From: an uncultured Lachnospiraceae bacterium
Lineage (GTDB): Bacteria > Bacillota > Clostridia > Lachnospirales > Lachnospiraceae
NCBI GenBank assembly: GCA_910586025.1
Contig: CAJUIO010000004.1
Span: forward strand, 1-64,000
Length of the DNA stretch: 64,000 nt
Reading direction: 5' to 3'
The notes under the pieces are model-generated. The model was not told where the DNA came from. It saw only the letters and a list, made by a program, of their open reading frames with translations, and did no database searches. Below are positions 27,101-35,257 of the stretch, in pieces (the first letter of the stretch is position 1; every line of letters begins with the position of its first letter). The position numbers and the translations under genes are program-made.

Positions 27101-27490
27101 TCCACCTCCGGGTTCTGGCAGATAGAGAGGACTAACTGGCTTGTGGGAGAAGAGGTATATGAAAATGACATGGGAATTTATAATATTGACCTCTTAAAAG
27201 AATATTTCCAGTCAGACTGGAAAGAGGGCGTACCGGATTTAATTACACTGATGAAATGGATTCCCATTACAAATGTGGGCGTGATGGTGTGGCTGGTATT
27301 CTTCTTCATAGCGGCCGGCTTTGCTTTGAGACAGCGCTTTAAGGCGTTCCTTGCGGTGCCGCTTATCGGCTGCTGGATCACGCTGATGATCGCAACGCCG
27401 GTGGCTTCCCAGTTCCGGTATGTGTATTACTATCACCTGATGCTCCCGATTGTCTGCATCCTGTTTTTTGCCGGGAAGGAGGAACTATGA
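24137..27490 (+). CDS. Double-length GT-C-like membrane protein, tandem DUF6020-like
   Basis: An 1117-residue polytopic protein made of two related halves. The first half (about 85-440) has YYPGAFSTDA, WKDVTF near 184 and MRHNGF near 230. The second (about 690-1090) has YYPGILTPDS, WKDVLF near 797 and GRNNGL near 844, each offset by about 610 residues. The halves are joined by a charged linker around 505-610. The ATG at 24137 has AGGAGG upstream; a GTG at 24062 overlapping the previous stop is possible but lacks a ribosome site. The single-unit family (DUF6020-like) is a membrane glycosyltransferase-type protein of unknown specificity. Confidence 0.75.
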   Translation: MLLFFYLFFVIVIHNFVAGEGELSPAFAVKCLLSLLLLAVICPIILRKGRTFRVALKEETASEKKDRLWIPVFFLLSFGVLLRWFLSYYPGAFSTDAVYQYEQALSGRYNDWKPILQTLITFTLPVRLTGRVDSIVFFQIAEYSAALTYMAYVILKRSNKWIAIGSLSYILVNPVTGNMVICPWKDVTFAIFAVLLMTFGLQIFATGGRWLERKRNLALLGAALLIATIMRHNGFLFTIPFLVAVLVHLKRKRRIWFLIFFAAGIVLIRGPVYAGLEVEEQWNHKTRVLGAPMAMLGTVVREAPELLGEEAQEFVYRVAPREVWEEVFHDGGFSSIKWQSDQTVVEEAGIRKVLLMAADALARAPGPALKGLFELTDMVYAIDSNFDWYIIAQVDENDVGVEYRQFCDRYVLEKYTEVSRNGVFKYIFWYLGVLNIIIIAGLSCKCCFKTREGWKRGLFGLSVLCYNFGTMLLLSGNDFRYFYFNFPVFPVLLLILFGEKVRAREKSGPSKAAVLGATFREKAGAAVGKIFRQEFGTDTVAEESAAEETGTDRKEADGESVSDKVKEAGAERPEITEKPKRDYKEMAGKLSLLCRKVLSGLERSLVIFSLLLSLAVVVGTKINLSGEPYFGQMTIADLRNAGIWFVLILTIGKLLVVIIRRWSFEIQALTIHKKWWLGSFLLLILLWSPYLLAYYPGILTPDSLTSLLQAKDLSLLYNHIPVAYTLLVALFARIGWQIGDANFGVFLFSLAQLLIMAGVLSYSAYWLRAKMRRPAAACIALLFYGLNPVIAMHSITMWKDVLFSAWIVLLCLFLFDMALGGGKRLDSKKGMRELCVLLLLVCFGRNNGLYVAVFCLGVLLIVYKDVRKKLLVRGGGLLLAVLLIQGPGYNALGINQSGFAESVGIPLQQISYTVIHDAGLSEQDGEFLEKIIPVSAIEESYSPVSADNIKFNQEFNTAFFEENKGGFMKLYLKLLPAHLRSYTESYLLSTSGFWQIERTNWLVGEEVYENDMGIYNIDLLKEYFQSDWKEGVPDLITLMKWIPITNVGVMVWLVFFFIAAGFALRQRFKAFLAVPLIGCWITLMIATPVASQFRYVYYYHLMLPIVCILFFAGKEEL

Positions 27491-29007
27491 TCAGCTTTGT
27501 TTCCATGGAGTTTCTGGCCTTTGTAGGGGTCACTCTCCTCCTGTATTTTTGGGTACCGGCACGATACCGGTGGCTGGTGCTTCTCGGTTCAAGCATATAT
27601 TTTTATTTCTGCTCCGGAGCGGTGCAGCTTCTGGTAGTTCTTGGAAGTACGGGAATCGCCTACGGCACGGCCCTTCGGGTGGAAAAGATCCATAACAGTG
27701 ATAATCCGGACCGGAAGGAAGCGAGAAAACATCTGACATCCGGAATCCTGCTGCTCCTCTTTATTCTGGCCTATGCCAAGGTTGGAAGACGGGCAGTGGA
27801 AGCGGCAGGTGCCCTGCTCGGTCTTGAACGAATTGATTTTGAGGTTTTGGTGCCTCTTGGTATCTCTTATTACAGCTTTTCCCTCATAGGGTACATGGCG
27901 GATGTATATTGGAAAAAAGACAAGGCGGAGCACAGCTATTTGAAGCTTCTGCTGTATATGATCTATTTTCCGCACATTCTTCAGGGACCGATTCCCCGCC
28001 ACAGAAGGCTGGCTCCTTGGCTGATCGAAGGACATCCTTTTGATTACCGCAGTCTGTGCCATGGCCTGCAGAGAATGATGTGGGGATATTTTAAGAAAAT
28101 GGTGATTGCGGATCGGCTGGCTCTTCTCGTGGGAACGGTGTTTGATAATCCTGCAGCCTATGGAGGACCTGTATTTGTGATTGGTGCCGTATGCGCCGCC
28201 GTGCAGCTGTACTGCGACTTCTCGGGATGCATGGATATTGCGCTGGGGATTTCGGAGGCCATGTCTATACGGCTGGACGAAAATTTCCAGAGACCCTTTT
28301 TCGCAAGAAGCGCGGCCGAGTTCTGGCGCAGATGGCACATCACTCTGGGAACGTGGTTTAAGGATTATGTCTACATGCCTCTGGCGATCAGCCCCAGGCT
28401 CATAAGGTTCAGCCAGAGGGCAAAGGGACGGTTCGGGAACAGGACGGCCAAAAATCTCATGAGCGTTATTCCGCTTGCCATTGTCTGGCTGCTCACAGGG
28501 CTGTGGCACAGCACAGGAATGAATTATGTCGTGTGGGGGTTATACTGGGGAATTCTGATTATACTGGGAACCGTGCTCGCCCCGGAGATAAAGAAGCTGA
28601 CAAAAAGGCTGGGAATCAATACGGAGTCAAAGTGGTTTAAAAGCTTTCAGGTTGTGAGAACCTTTGTATTATATCTCATCAGCAGGCTGCTTACCGCACC
28701 CGGAGATATCCGGCTGACAGGTGAAATTTTCCGCCGGATGCTTACGGGATGGGATCTGGGAAAGGTGTTTACGAAGACAATTTTTGAGCTCGGTCTGGAC
28801 GGGCCGGATTTAGCGGTGGCGGTTCTTGCGGTGTGCGTTCTGTGGTGTGCTGATCTTTTGCAGGAGAGAGGCGTCAGAATCAGAGAGCGCATTGAGGCAT
28901 TGCCCCTGGCTGTGCGCTGGGGAATCTTCTACATCTGTATTCTTACAATTTTCATATTCGGAGTTTACGGTTCGGGAGAGGATACCTTTGTTTATATGTT
29001 TTATTAA
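27487..29007 (+). CDS. MBOAT O-acyltransferase (AlgI/DltB-type)
   Basis: A 506-residue membrane-bound O-acyltransferase with about eleven helices. Diagnostic stretches are LGISYYSFSLIGYMADVYW, QGPIPRHRRL, YCDFSGCMDIALGISEA, FWRRWHITLGTWFKDYVY and the presumed catalytic histidine in LLTGLWHSTGMNY. Such proteins pass an acyl group across the membrane to a glycan or teichoic acid. The start ATG overlaps the preceding stop (ATGA) with GGAAGGAGG just before. An acyl carrier protein, an SGNH protein and an adenylate-forming ligase follow, the same parts list as a Dlt system, so the acyl group is likely delivered by that carrier protein. Confidence 0.92.
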   Translation: MISFVSMEFLAFVGVTLLLYFWVPARYRWLVLLGSSIYFYFCSGAVQLLVVLGSTGIAYGTALRVEKIHNSDNPDRKEARKHLTSGILLLLFILAYAKVGRRAVEAAGALLGLERIDFEVLVPLGISYYSFSLIGYMADVYWKKDKAEHSYLKLLLYMIYFPHILQGPIPRHRRLAPWLIEGHPFDYRSLCHGLQRMMWGYFKKMVIADRLALLVGTVFDNPAAYGGPVFVIGAVCAAVQLYCDFSGCMDIALGISEAMSIRLDENFQRPFFARSAAEFWRRWHITLGTWFKDYVYMPLAISPRLIRFSQRAKGRFGNRTAKNLMSVIPLAIVWLLTGLWHSTGMNYVVWGLYWGILIILGTVLAPEIKKLTKRLGINTESKWFKSFQVVRTFVLYLISRLLTAPGDIRLTGEIFRRMLTGWDLGKVFTKTIFELGLDGPDLAVAVLAVCVLWCADLLQERGVRIRERIEALPLAVRWGIFYICILTIFIFGVYGSGEDTFVYMFY

Positions 29008-29039
29008 ACAGACTTTGACGGGAAAGGAAGGCGGTTTTT

Positions 29040-29267
29040 ATGGAAGAAAAAATATTGGAGCTGTTATCGGAGGAGTATCCTGAGATTGACTTTACGGCAT
29101 CGGAGGAGCTGGTGGATGACGGAATCCTGGATTCTCTGACGATTACCGGGATTATTGCGCTGCTGACAATGGAGTTTGGCATCATGATCCCTTATGAGGA
29201 GATCATTGAGGAAAATTTCAATTCAGTGGCGGGTCTTGCCAGAATGGTGGAGAAGCTGCAGGCGTAA
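29040..29267 (+). CDS. Acyl carrier protein (DltC-like)
   Basis: A 75-residue acidic carrier protein. The phosphopantetheine attachment serine is Ser32 in DDGILDSLTITGII, as in DltC and other discrete carrier proteins. It lies between the MBOAT gene and the SGNH/ILEI gene. The adenylating ligase at 31263 is the probable loading enzyme and the MBOAT protein the probable acceptor of its acyl load. A phosphopantetheinyl transferase is not encoded in this window and must come from elsewhere. Confidence 0.9.
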   Translation: MEEKILELLSEEYPEIDFTASEELVDDGILDSLTITGIIALLTMEFGIMIPYEEIIEENFNSVAGLARMVEKLQA

Positions 29268-29286
29268 GAAGCGGGAGGCGCAGGGC

Positions 29287-31251
29287 GTGGGAAAAAGATC
29301 ATTTCTATTTATACTCATATTGCTGGTGCTGCTTTTGGGAGCGGAAAAGCTTTTGTATGATGCGGGGGAGAGATCCTGGAAGGAGATGGAAGACATTCAT
29401 ACCTATCCGAATTCTTACGATATTTGTTTCCTGGGACCGAGTACGGCTATGACCAATATCTCGCATCAGGAGCTGTACGAAGAGTACGGAATTGCGGGAA
29501 TTTCTCTGGCCGAGCCTCTTCAGCCTCTGTATATGGGAAAGCATGCCCTGGCCGAGATTCTTCTGTATCAGTCGCCCAAGGTGGTGTTTCTGGATACCAG
29601 CCCCATATTTTATTCCGAAGAGGTGGTCTCTGACTGGACTCATGACAGGAAAAACTATATTATCCGGGAATTTCTGGACGGTATAAGCAGTCCCACAATC
29701 CGGTGGAGGGCTCTGCTTGATGCCTGGTCCTATAATAAACATATCGGAATCTGGGATTTCCTGCGGCTTGAGTATACACATGAGAACTGGAAGAATATAG
29801 CGGGGTTTGGCTCTGGGCAAAAGGACAGGGATGACAGTCCCAACGGGAATCTTGTACTCATGGGCCGGGCGGACGGCTTTGAAGATGCGGATCTTGGCGG
29901 GGCGGAGAATTATACCAAGGGAACCCGGGCCGTCAATGGGAAGGCGCTGGGGCAGATTGCCGAGATGGCGGAAATGTGCCGGAATTCCGGCACGGAGCTT
30001 GTTCTGGTAACGGAAAAGCTTTTTCTCTCCAGACAGGAGCATGACGCAGTGGCTCTTATTGCGGAAAAATGCGGGTTAACCTATCTTGACATCAATGATA
30101 AAATAGAGGAGACAGGGTTTTCATACAGCGAGGATCTGGCGGACTCCGTTCACTTTAATCTCTCCGGCGCTATTAAATGGTCCCATTTTATCGGGGACTA
30201 TGTCCGTGAAAACTATGAGATTGCGGACAGGAGGAAGGATCCTGCCTATGACAGGTATGAGGGGAACAGCACCCTGCATCACGCCCAGAAGGATTCTCTG
30301 GGAGGTCTGGACTTCAGAGGTTATGCCGCACAGCTGGCAGAGCTGGATCAGGAGGAGAATGTTATCTTCCTGTCCGTGTATGATGATATGGCGAACTCCC
30401 TGATGGAGGAGGATCTGCTGGCGCTGCAGGCTCTGGGGCTTGAGACGGATCTGATGGGAAAAAGCAGGTGCAGCTATGCGGCTGTCATTCATGGCGGTAC
30501 GGTACAGGAGAAGTTTGCGGCCAGGGATGCGGTGACGATTGAGGGAAGTATCGGCGCTGTGTACTATAAGGTAAGCTCGGGCGGGCTTCTTAGCGGCAAG
30601 CAGGCATGTATTGAGCTGAATGATGTGGATTATATGCAGAGAGGGAGAGGCTTTAACTTTGTAGTGTATAATATCGGCTCCGGCAAGGTGGCGGATTCTG
30701 TATATTTTGACACTTATGCCGATGAGAATCCGCGCCAGGGCTGGGAGATTCGTGAGGACTTCCGGGGGCGCGGCGTATCCTTCCCGGAGGATCGTTTTCA
30801 TGGGTATCTTTCCTATCTGGCATCTCTTGACAAAAGCAGGAATATGGTATTTCTCTCGGTCTATGATGAGGCTACCACCTCTCTTACCGACAGGGATATG
30901 GACCTGCTGGGGGATCTGGGCCTTAAGACGGATCTGCGGGGCCAGAACCGGTGCAGCTATGCGGCTGTCCTGTCTGATTCCGGAGTACAGGAGGAGTTTG
31001 CCCCTGCGGACACGGTGGAGATCAGCGGAACGGCCGGGGGCCTGGATTACCGTGTGACCTCAGGAGGCCTTTCAAGCGGAGGCAATGCCAGCATCTGTCT
31101 GAATGGGGAGGAGTATATCCGAAAGGGAAGAGGATTTAATTTTGTCATCTATGACCTGCAGTCCGGAGAAGTGACGGATTCCGTGTATTTTGACACCTAT
31201 GCGGAAAAGAATCCGCTAAGGGCACAGGAGGTTCCCGGTGAGGAACAGTAG
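29287..31251 (+). CDS. Membrane-anchored SGNH-type protein with two ILEI-like repeats
   Basis: A 655-residue protein from a GTG at 29287 (GGGAGG upstream). One N-terminal anchor (residues 5-18) leads to an SGNH-hydrolase-like domain. The candidate nucleophile is Ser52 in FLGPSTAMTN, with a DxxH pair in DSVHFN near 286-289. This is the layout of DltD and AlgX/AlgJ-type proteins that work with MBOAT partners. The C-terminal half has two repeats of about 130 residues (roughly 341-475 and 503-640). Each contains VFLSVYDE/IFLSVYDD, RCSYAAV, RGRGFNFVVY/KGRGFNFVIY and VYFDTYA. This pattern resembles the ILEI/FAM3 (GG) carbohydrate-associated domain. The repeats might hold the polymer during acyl transfer. 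Confidence 0.75.
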   Translation: MGKRSFLFILILLVLLLGAEKLLYDAGERSWKEMEDIHTYPNSYDICFLGPSTAMTNISHQELYEEYGIAGISLAEPLQPLYMGKHALAEILLYQSPKVVFLDTSPIFYSEEVVSDWTHDRKNYIIREFLDGISSPTIRWRALLDAWSYNKHIGIWDFLRLEYTHENWKNIAGFGSGQKDRDDSPNGNLVLMGRADGFEDADLGGAENYTKGTRAVNGKALGQIAEMAEMCRNSGTELVLVTEKLFLSRQEHDAVALIAEKCGLTYLDINDKIEETGFSYSEDLADSVHFNLSGAIKWSHFIGDYVRENYEIADRRKDPAYDRYEGNSTLHHAQKDSLGGLDFRGYAAQLAELDQEENVIFLSVYDDMANSLMEEDLLALQALGLETDLMGKSRCSYAAVIHGGTVQEKFAARDAVTIEGSIGAVYYKVSSGGLLSGKQACIELNDVDYMQRGRGFNFVVYNIGSGKVADSVYFDTYADENPRQGWEIREDFRGRGVSFPEDRFHGYLSYLASLDKSRNMVFLSVYDEATTSLTDRDMDLLGDLGLKTDLRGQNRCSYAAVLSDSGVQEEFAPADTVEISGTAGGLDYRVTSGGLSSGGNASICLNGEEYIRKGRGFNFVIYDLQSGEVTDSVYFDTYAEKNPLRAQEVPGEEQ

Positions 31252-31262
31252 GAGAAAGAGAG

Positions 31263-33335
31263 GTGAGTGACGTGAGCGGTACCTTTGATACTTTAGTGGA
31301 TCGTGTTCTGTTTCTGGAAAAGGAACGGCCAAAGCAGCTGGCTGTGGCATTCAAAAAGGAGCAGGTATCCTACGGAGAGCTTGGGAAGAGGATGAGGCTG
31401 GCGGCGGCCCGCCTTGAGCGTCTGGGGATTTGCAGGGGAGAGAGGGTTCTTTTTTCCGCTCTTTCCAAGCCGGAGATGGTGGCGGTCTATCTGGGTATTC
31501 AGTATCTGGGGGCTGTGGCGGTATTTGTGGATAAGAATGCCGCACCGTCCCAGGCGGCGGCAATCGCAAAGGAGGCGGGTGCGTCTGTGTTTCTTACGGA
31601 TAAACCCATGAAGGAGCTTGCCTGCAGACGCTTTTCCCTGAAAGAGATCTGCTCTCTGCCGGAGTCCGACAGGGAAGAAAATACGGCGTGTCCGAAGGCT
31701 GTGTACAGGAAGCCGGAACCGGAGGAGCTGGCAGAGCTTTTGTTTACCTCGGGCACGACAGGAAGGCCCAAGGGGGTGATGCTCTCCTACAGGGCGGTTT
31801 ATCATATTCTGAAGAATACGGCAGTGGCTATGGGGATTCGTGAGGATGAACGTATTCTGCTCCCGCTGCCGCTGAATCATTCCTTTGCGCTGCGGGTGCT
31901 GAGGGCGGCGCTTTTTCAGGGAGCCGGCGTGATTCTGCAGAACGGCTTTACCTTTGCAAGGGAGATAGAAAATAATCTGGATTTGTATGGATGCACGGCG
32001 CTGGCCGTGGTTCCTGCCTCCGTGGAGACCATTGCAAGGCAGATGCAGGACAGGTTTCCGGAGATTATGGGCAGGTTCCGGTACATTGAGGCCAGTGCCG
32101 GCTCTCTTTCGGTCGAGCAGAGGAAGCGGCTCACCTCGCAGCTTCCGAATACGGTGATTTACAACACATGGGGTTCCTCGGAGTCGGGAGGAGCGCTGTT
32201 CCTCAACGTCACGGAGACGGTCACAGATCCGGTCAGAAGAGGGGCGCTGGGAAAGCCCCTTCCGGGGATAGAGGTCAGAGTGTTGGATGAGAATGGAAAC
32301 GAGATGGAGAGCGACAGGGAGCATCCGGGGCGGATGGCTCTGCGGGGACCCATGCAGATGTCCGGCTACTGGGGGCAGGAGGAGCTGACTGAGCAGACCT
32401 TAAAGGACGGCTGGCTTCTTACCGGGGATCTGGTGTACACGGATGCGGACGGCTATGTATACATGCTGGGCAGGATAGATGACCAGATCAATGTGGGAGG
32501 AGAGAAGGTCTCTCCCATAGAGGTTGAGAATGCTGCCTGCGAGTATCCTCACATCCGGGAATGCGCCTGTGTCGGGGTGCCGGATCCGGAGGAAATCCTC
32601 GGCTTTGTGCCGGTGCTGTATGTGGCGGTAAGGGATGCCGCTTATTCCCCGGAGGATCTGCATTCTTTCCTTGCGGGACGTCTGGAACGGTACAAGCTGC
32701 CGGTGCGGTATATCGCATTGCAGAGTCTTCCCAGAAATCAGATGCAGAAGCTTGACAGGAAGGCGCTCGCAGCCATGTGGGAGACGCGTGGAAACGAGGA
32801 TCTGATGAATCCGGTGATGCAGGCGATCCTCACAAGGAGAAGTATCAGACGGTTTGAGGAAAGGCCCATCCCCAGACCCGTGCTGGAGATGATTCTCCAG
32901 GCCGGATATCATGCGCCCAGCGGCCACAATATGCAGACCTGGCGGTTTACCGTGGTGGAGGATAGGGAAAAGATCAGGCGCCTTAAGGAAGCGGTGCTTC
33001 TTACGGCCAGGGAATGCGGCGTATACTGCTATGGATTTGAAAATCCGGCCTGTATTATACTGATCTCCAACGACGAGAGAAATCCCGACGGGTGTCAGGA
33101 TGCATCCTGCGCTGCCGAAAACATTTTCCTGGCGGCCCATTCCTACGGCATCGGAGCGGTGTGGCTCAATGCCCTGATGACTCTGCGAGGTCAGGAGCCG
33201 GTAAAACATGTCCTGGACGGGTTCGGGATACCGGATGACCACAGAATATGGTGTATGGCGGCCCTCGGCTATCCTTTGGGCGAGGGAGTGCTCCTGGCCA
33301 AAAATGATAAGGTGGTACATTTTGTCGATGGGTAA
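31263..33335 (+). CDS. Adenylate-forming ligase fused to a nitroreductase
   Basis: A 690-residue bifunctional protein. Residues 1-510 form an ANL-superfamily ligase: phosphate loop LLFTSGTTGRPKGVMLSY, NTWGSSESGG, GWLLTGDLVYTDADGY, LGRIDDQINVGGEKV and the catalytic lysine in QKLDRKAL. Residues from about 516 form a nitroreductase: LTRRSIRRFEERPIP, HAPSGHNMQTWRF, AAENIFLAAHSYGIGAVW and AALGYPLGE, so FMN binding is expected. The ligase should load an acyl or amino acid onto the carrier protein at 29040, like DltA. The fused nitroreductase suggests that the cargo or its precursor is oxidised or reduced. A GTG at 31263 is used; 31272 is a second in-frame GTG. Confidence 0.87.
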   Translation: MSDVSGTFDTLVDRVLFLEKERPKQLAVAFKKEQVSYGELGKRMRLAAARLERLGICRGERVLFSALSKPEMVAVYLGIQYLGAVAVFVDKNAAPSQAAAIAKEAGASVFLTDKPMKELACRRFSLKEICSLPESDREENTACPKAVYRKPEPEELAELLFTSGTTGRPKGVMLSYRAVYHILKNTAVAMGIREDERILLPLPLNHSFALRVLRAALFQGAGVILQNGFTFAREIENNLDLYGCTALAVVPASVETIARQMQDRFPEIMGRFRYIEASAGSLSVEQRKRLTSQLPNTVIYNTWGSSESGGALFLNVTETVTDPVRRGALGKPLPGIEVRVLDENGNEMESDREHPGRMALRGPMQMSGYWGQEELTEQTLKDGWLLTGDLVYTDADGYVYMLGRIDDQINVGGEKVSPIEVENAACEYPHIRECACVGVPDPEEILGFVPVLYVAVRDAAYSPEDLHSFLAGRLERYKLPVRYIALQSLPRNQMQKLDRKALAAMWETRGNEDLMNPVMQAILTRRSIRRFEERPIPRPVLEMILQAGYHAPSGHNMQTWRFTVVEDREKIRRLKEAVLLTARECGVYCYGFENPACIILISNDERNPDGCQDASCAAENIFLAAHSYGIGAVWLNALMTLRGQEPVKHVLDGFGIPDDHRIWCMAALGYPLGEGVLLAKNDKVVHFVDG

Positions 33336-34536
33336 AATCTTGTTTGTTATCAATACCATGGGAAACGGCGGAGCGGAGCGGGCGCTGATTGAGCTCCTGA
33401 AGCATATGGAGCAGGAGCGGCATAAGGTTTTCCTGTATGTACTGACCGGACAGGGAGAGCTGGCAGGGGAGATTCCTAACAACGTTGTTATGTTGAATAA
33501 AAAATATCGGGCTGTTTCCGTGCTGGATGAAAGAGGGAGGCAACGGCTGTCAGGGACAGTGATCCGGGCGTTGTTTTCCAGAGGTGTCTTTTTGCACCGG
33601 GCGCGGTATCTTGCCGTTCAGATGCTGCGTATGATCGGAAGAGGAAGGATACGAAAGGATAAGCTGTTCTGGAAGGTACTGTCTGACGGCGGGGAACGGA
33701 TCCGGGAGGAGTTCGATCTGGCGGTGGCTTTTCTGGAGGGAGGCTCCGCCTACTATGTGGCAGCCCATGTGAAGGCGGGAAAAAAGGTGGCGTTCGTGCA
33801 CACGGATTACAGCTATGCGGGATATGACAGGAGCCTGGACGAGGACTGTTACCTTAAGTTTGACCATATCTTTGCGGCCTCTGAAAGCATCAGGGGGAGC
33901 TTCCTTGGGAATTATCCGGAGTGTGCCGGAAAAACCACGATTTTTCATAATCTGCTGAATCAGAAGAGTATTCTGGAACGGTCCCTGCAGCCGGGAGGAT
34001 TTTCCGACGGCTATGAGGGAGTGAGAATCCTCACGGTGGCCAGGCTATCGGCCGCAAAGGCCCATGACGTGGCAATCGATGCCATGAAGAGGCTTAAAGC
34101 TGCCGGAAGAGAGGTTCGCTGGTATGCGCTGGGGGAAGGGGAGCTGAGGAAGAAGCTGGAAAGAAGGATACACTCTCTGGGCCTGGATGAGGACTTCGTT
34201 CTTCTGGGGGCGGCGGATAACCCTTTTCCTTATTATGCCCAGTGTGATCTGTATGTCCACCCCACACATTCTGAGGCGAGATGTATTGCCGTACGGGAAG
34301 CTCAGGTTCTGGGATGCGCAATTATCGTGTCGGATTATGAGGGGAGCGGCGAGCTTGTGGAGGACGGAGTGGATGGACGGATCTGCAGGCTTGACCCGAA
34401 GGCTCTGACAGAAGAGATTGAGGAGCTCCTTGATCACCCGGAAAGGGCGGCTGCTTACGGAAGGGCCGCACAGAGAAGGCACCAGACGGATAATCAGAAA
34501 GAAATAAAAAAATTATTGGAGTTTATGGATGAATAA
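33328..34536 (+). CDS. GT4 glycosyltransferase
   Basis: A 403-residue GT-B enzyme. The ATG at 33328 overlaps the ligase gene by eight bases and opens with MGKILFVINTMGNGGAERAL, the usual N-terminal glycine loop. The donor lobe has VARLSAAKAHDVAIDAM and PTHSEARCIAVREAQVLGC, which contains the EX7E pair. The longer open frame to 33208 lies wholly inside the ligase gene and is rejected. It probably adds one of the last sugars of the repeat unit. The following lipoprotein gene overlaps its end. Confidence 0.88.
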   Translation: MGKILFVINTMGNGGAERALIELLKHMEQERHKVFLYVLTGQGELAGEIPNNVVMLNKKYRAVSVLDERGRQRLSGTVIRALFSRGVFLHRARYLAVQMLRMIGRGRIRKDKLFWKVLSDGGERIREEFDLAVAFLEGGSAYYVAAHVKAGKKVAFVHTDYSYAGYDRSLDEDCYLKFDHIFAASESIRGSFLGNYPECAGKTTIFHNLLNQKSILERSLQPGGFSDGYEGVRILTVARLSAAKAHDVAIDAMKRLKAAGREVRWYALGEGELRKKLERRIHSLGLDEDFVLLGAADNPFPYYAQCDLYVHPTHSEARCIAVREAQVLGCAIIVSDYEGSGELVEDGVDGRICRLDPKALTEEIEELLDHPERAAAYGRAAQRRHQTDNQKEIKKLLEFMDE

Positions 34537-35254
34537 GAAATCTGCTTTTTTACTTATATTAATCTGCGCTTTCCTGTTTCTTGGTGCCTGCGGCCCCTCC
34601 GGGGAGAAAATAGCCCAGGCACAGGAAAAGTATACACAGGTGGTGGAGGCTCATAACCGGGCGGTGGACGCACACAAAAATGTGGAGGACGCTTCCCTGG
34701 ATGAGGCTCTGACAGAGCTTGGAGAGGCATCGTCACGGCTGGAGGGCCATGACCTGAATCAGATGAAGGATGAGGAGATTGACCGGCTCATGGCAGATAT
34801 GGATTTGCTCATCTCCTCCTATGAGGAATACCGGGAGGAGCTTCTCGAGATCAGACGCAGGGAGGATGCGGCAGTGCTCACGCCGATTCCGGTGACGCTG
34901 CGCAACAAAGCGTCCCTGTCCTTCCGGGAGCTGCGGCTGTATGAGGAGGGAGATCCCCTCTCTTGTGAAAATGTGCTGGAGGGAATGGAACCATTTGCCT
35001 TTGGACAGAGCCTGGAAGGCCTGCTGGTACAGCGTGACGTGGAGAAGACTCCCTGGGTGCTGTCGCTTACGGACACGGAGGGAGGAGAGCATGAGATTAC
35101 GCTGCCGGTTTCCGGATATGAGGAGCAGGGAGTCTGTCTCCTGCTTTCCTATGATGAGGAGCAGGGCGTTCTGACGGCGCAGAGGGAGGACGATATCACT
35201 GAGGATGAGGATAATCAGGAGGAAGCGGATGGTCAGGGAGCTTCGGAGGGCTAG
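34529..35254 (+). CDS. Lipoprotein with N-terminal coiled coil, unknown
   Basis: A 241-residue lipoprotein. The signal peptide ends in LGAC (Cys21). Residues 25-115 are a charged helical coiled coil (AQEKYTQVVEAHNRAVDAHK and similar), and residues 118-220 are probably beta-rich. The C terminus is very acidic. It resembles no family that I can name. It overlaps the GT4 gene by eight bases and closes the polysaccharide block, so a surface role in holding or sensing the polymer is possible but only inferred. Confidence 0.75.
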   Translation: MNKKSAFLLILICAFLFLGACGPSGEKIAQAQEKYTQVVEAHNRAVDAHKNVEDASLDEALTELGEASSRLEGHDLNQMKDEEIDRLMADMDLLISSYEEYREELLEIRRREDAAVLTPIPVTLRNKASLSFRELRLYEEGDPLSCENVLEGMEPFAFGQSLEGLLVQRDVEKTPWVLSLTDTEGGEHEITLPVSGYEEQGVCLLLSYDEEQGVLTAQREDDITEDEDNQEEADGQGASEG

Positions 35255-35257
35255 GCT

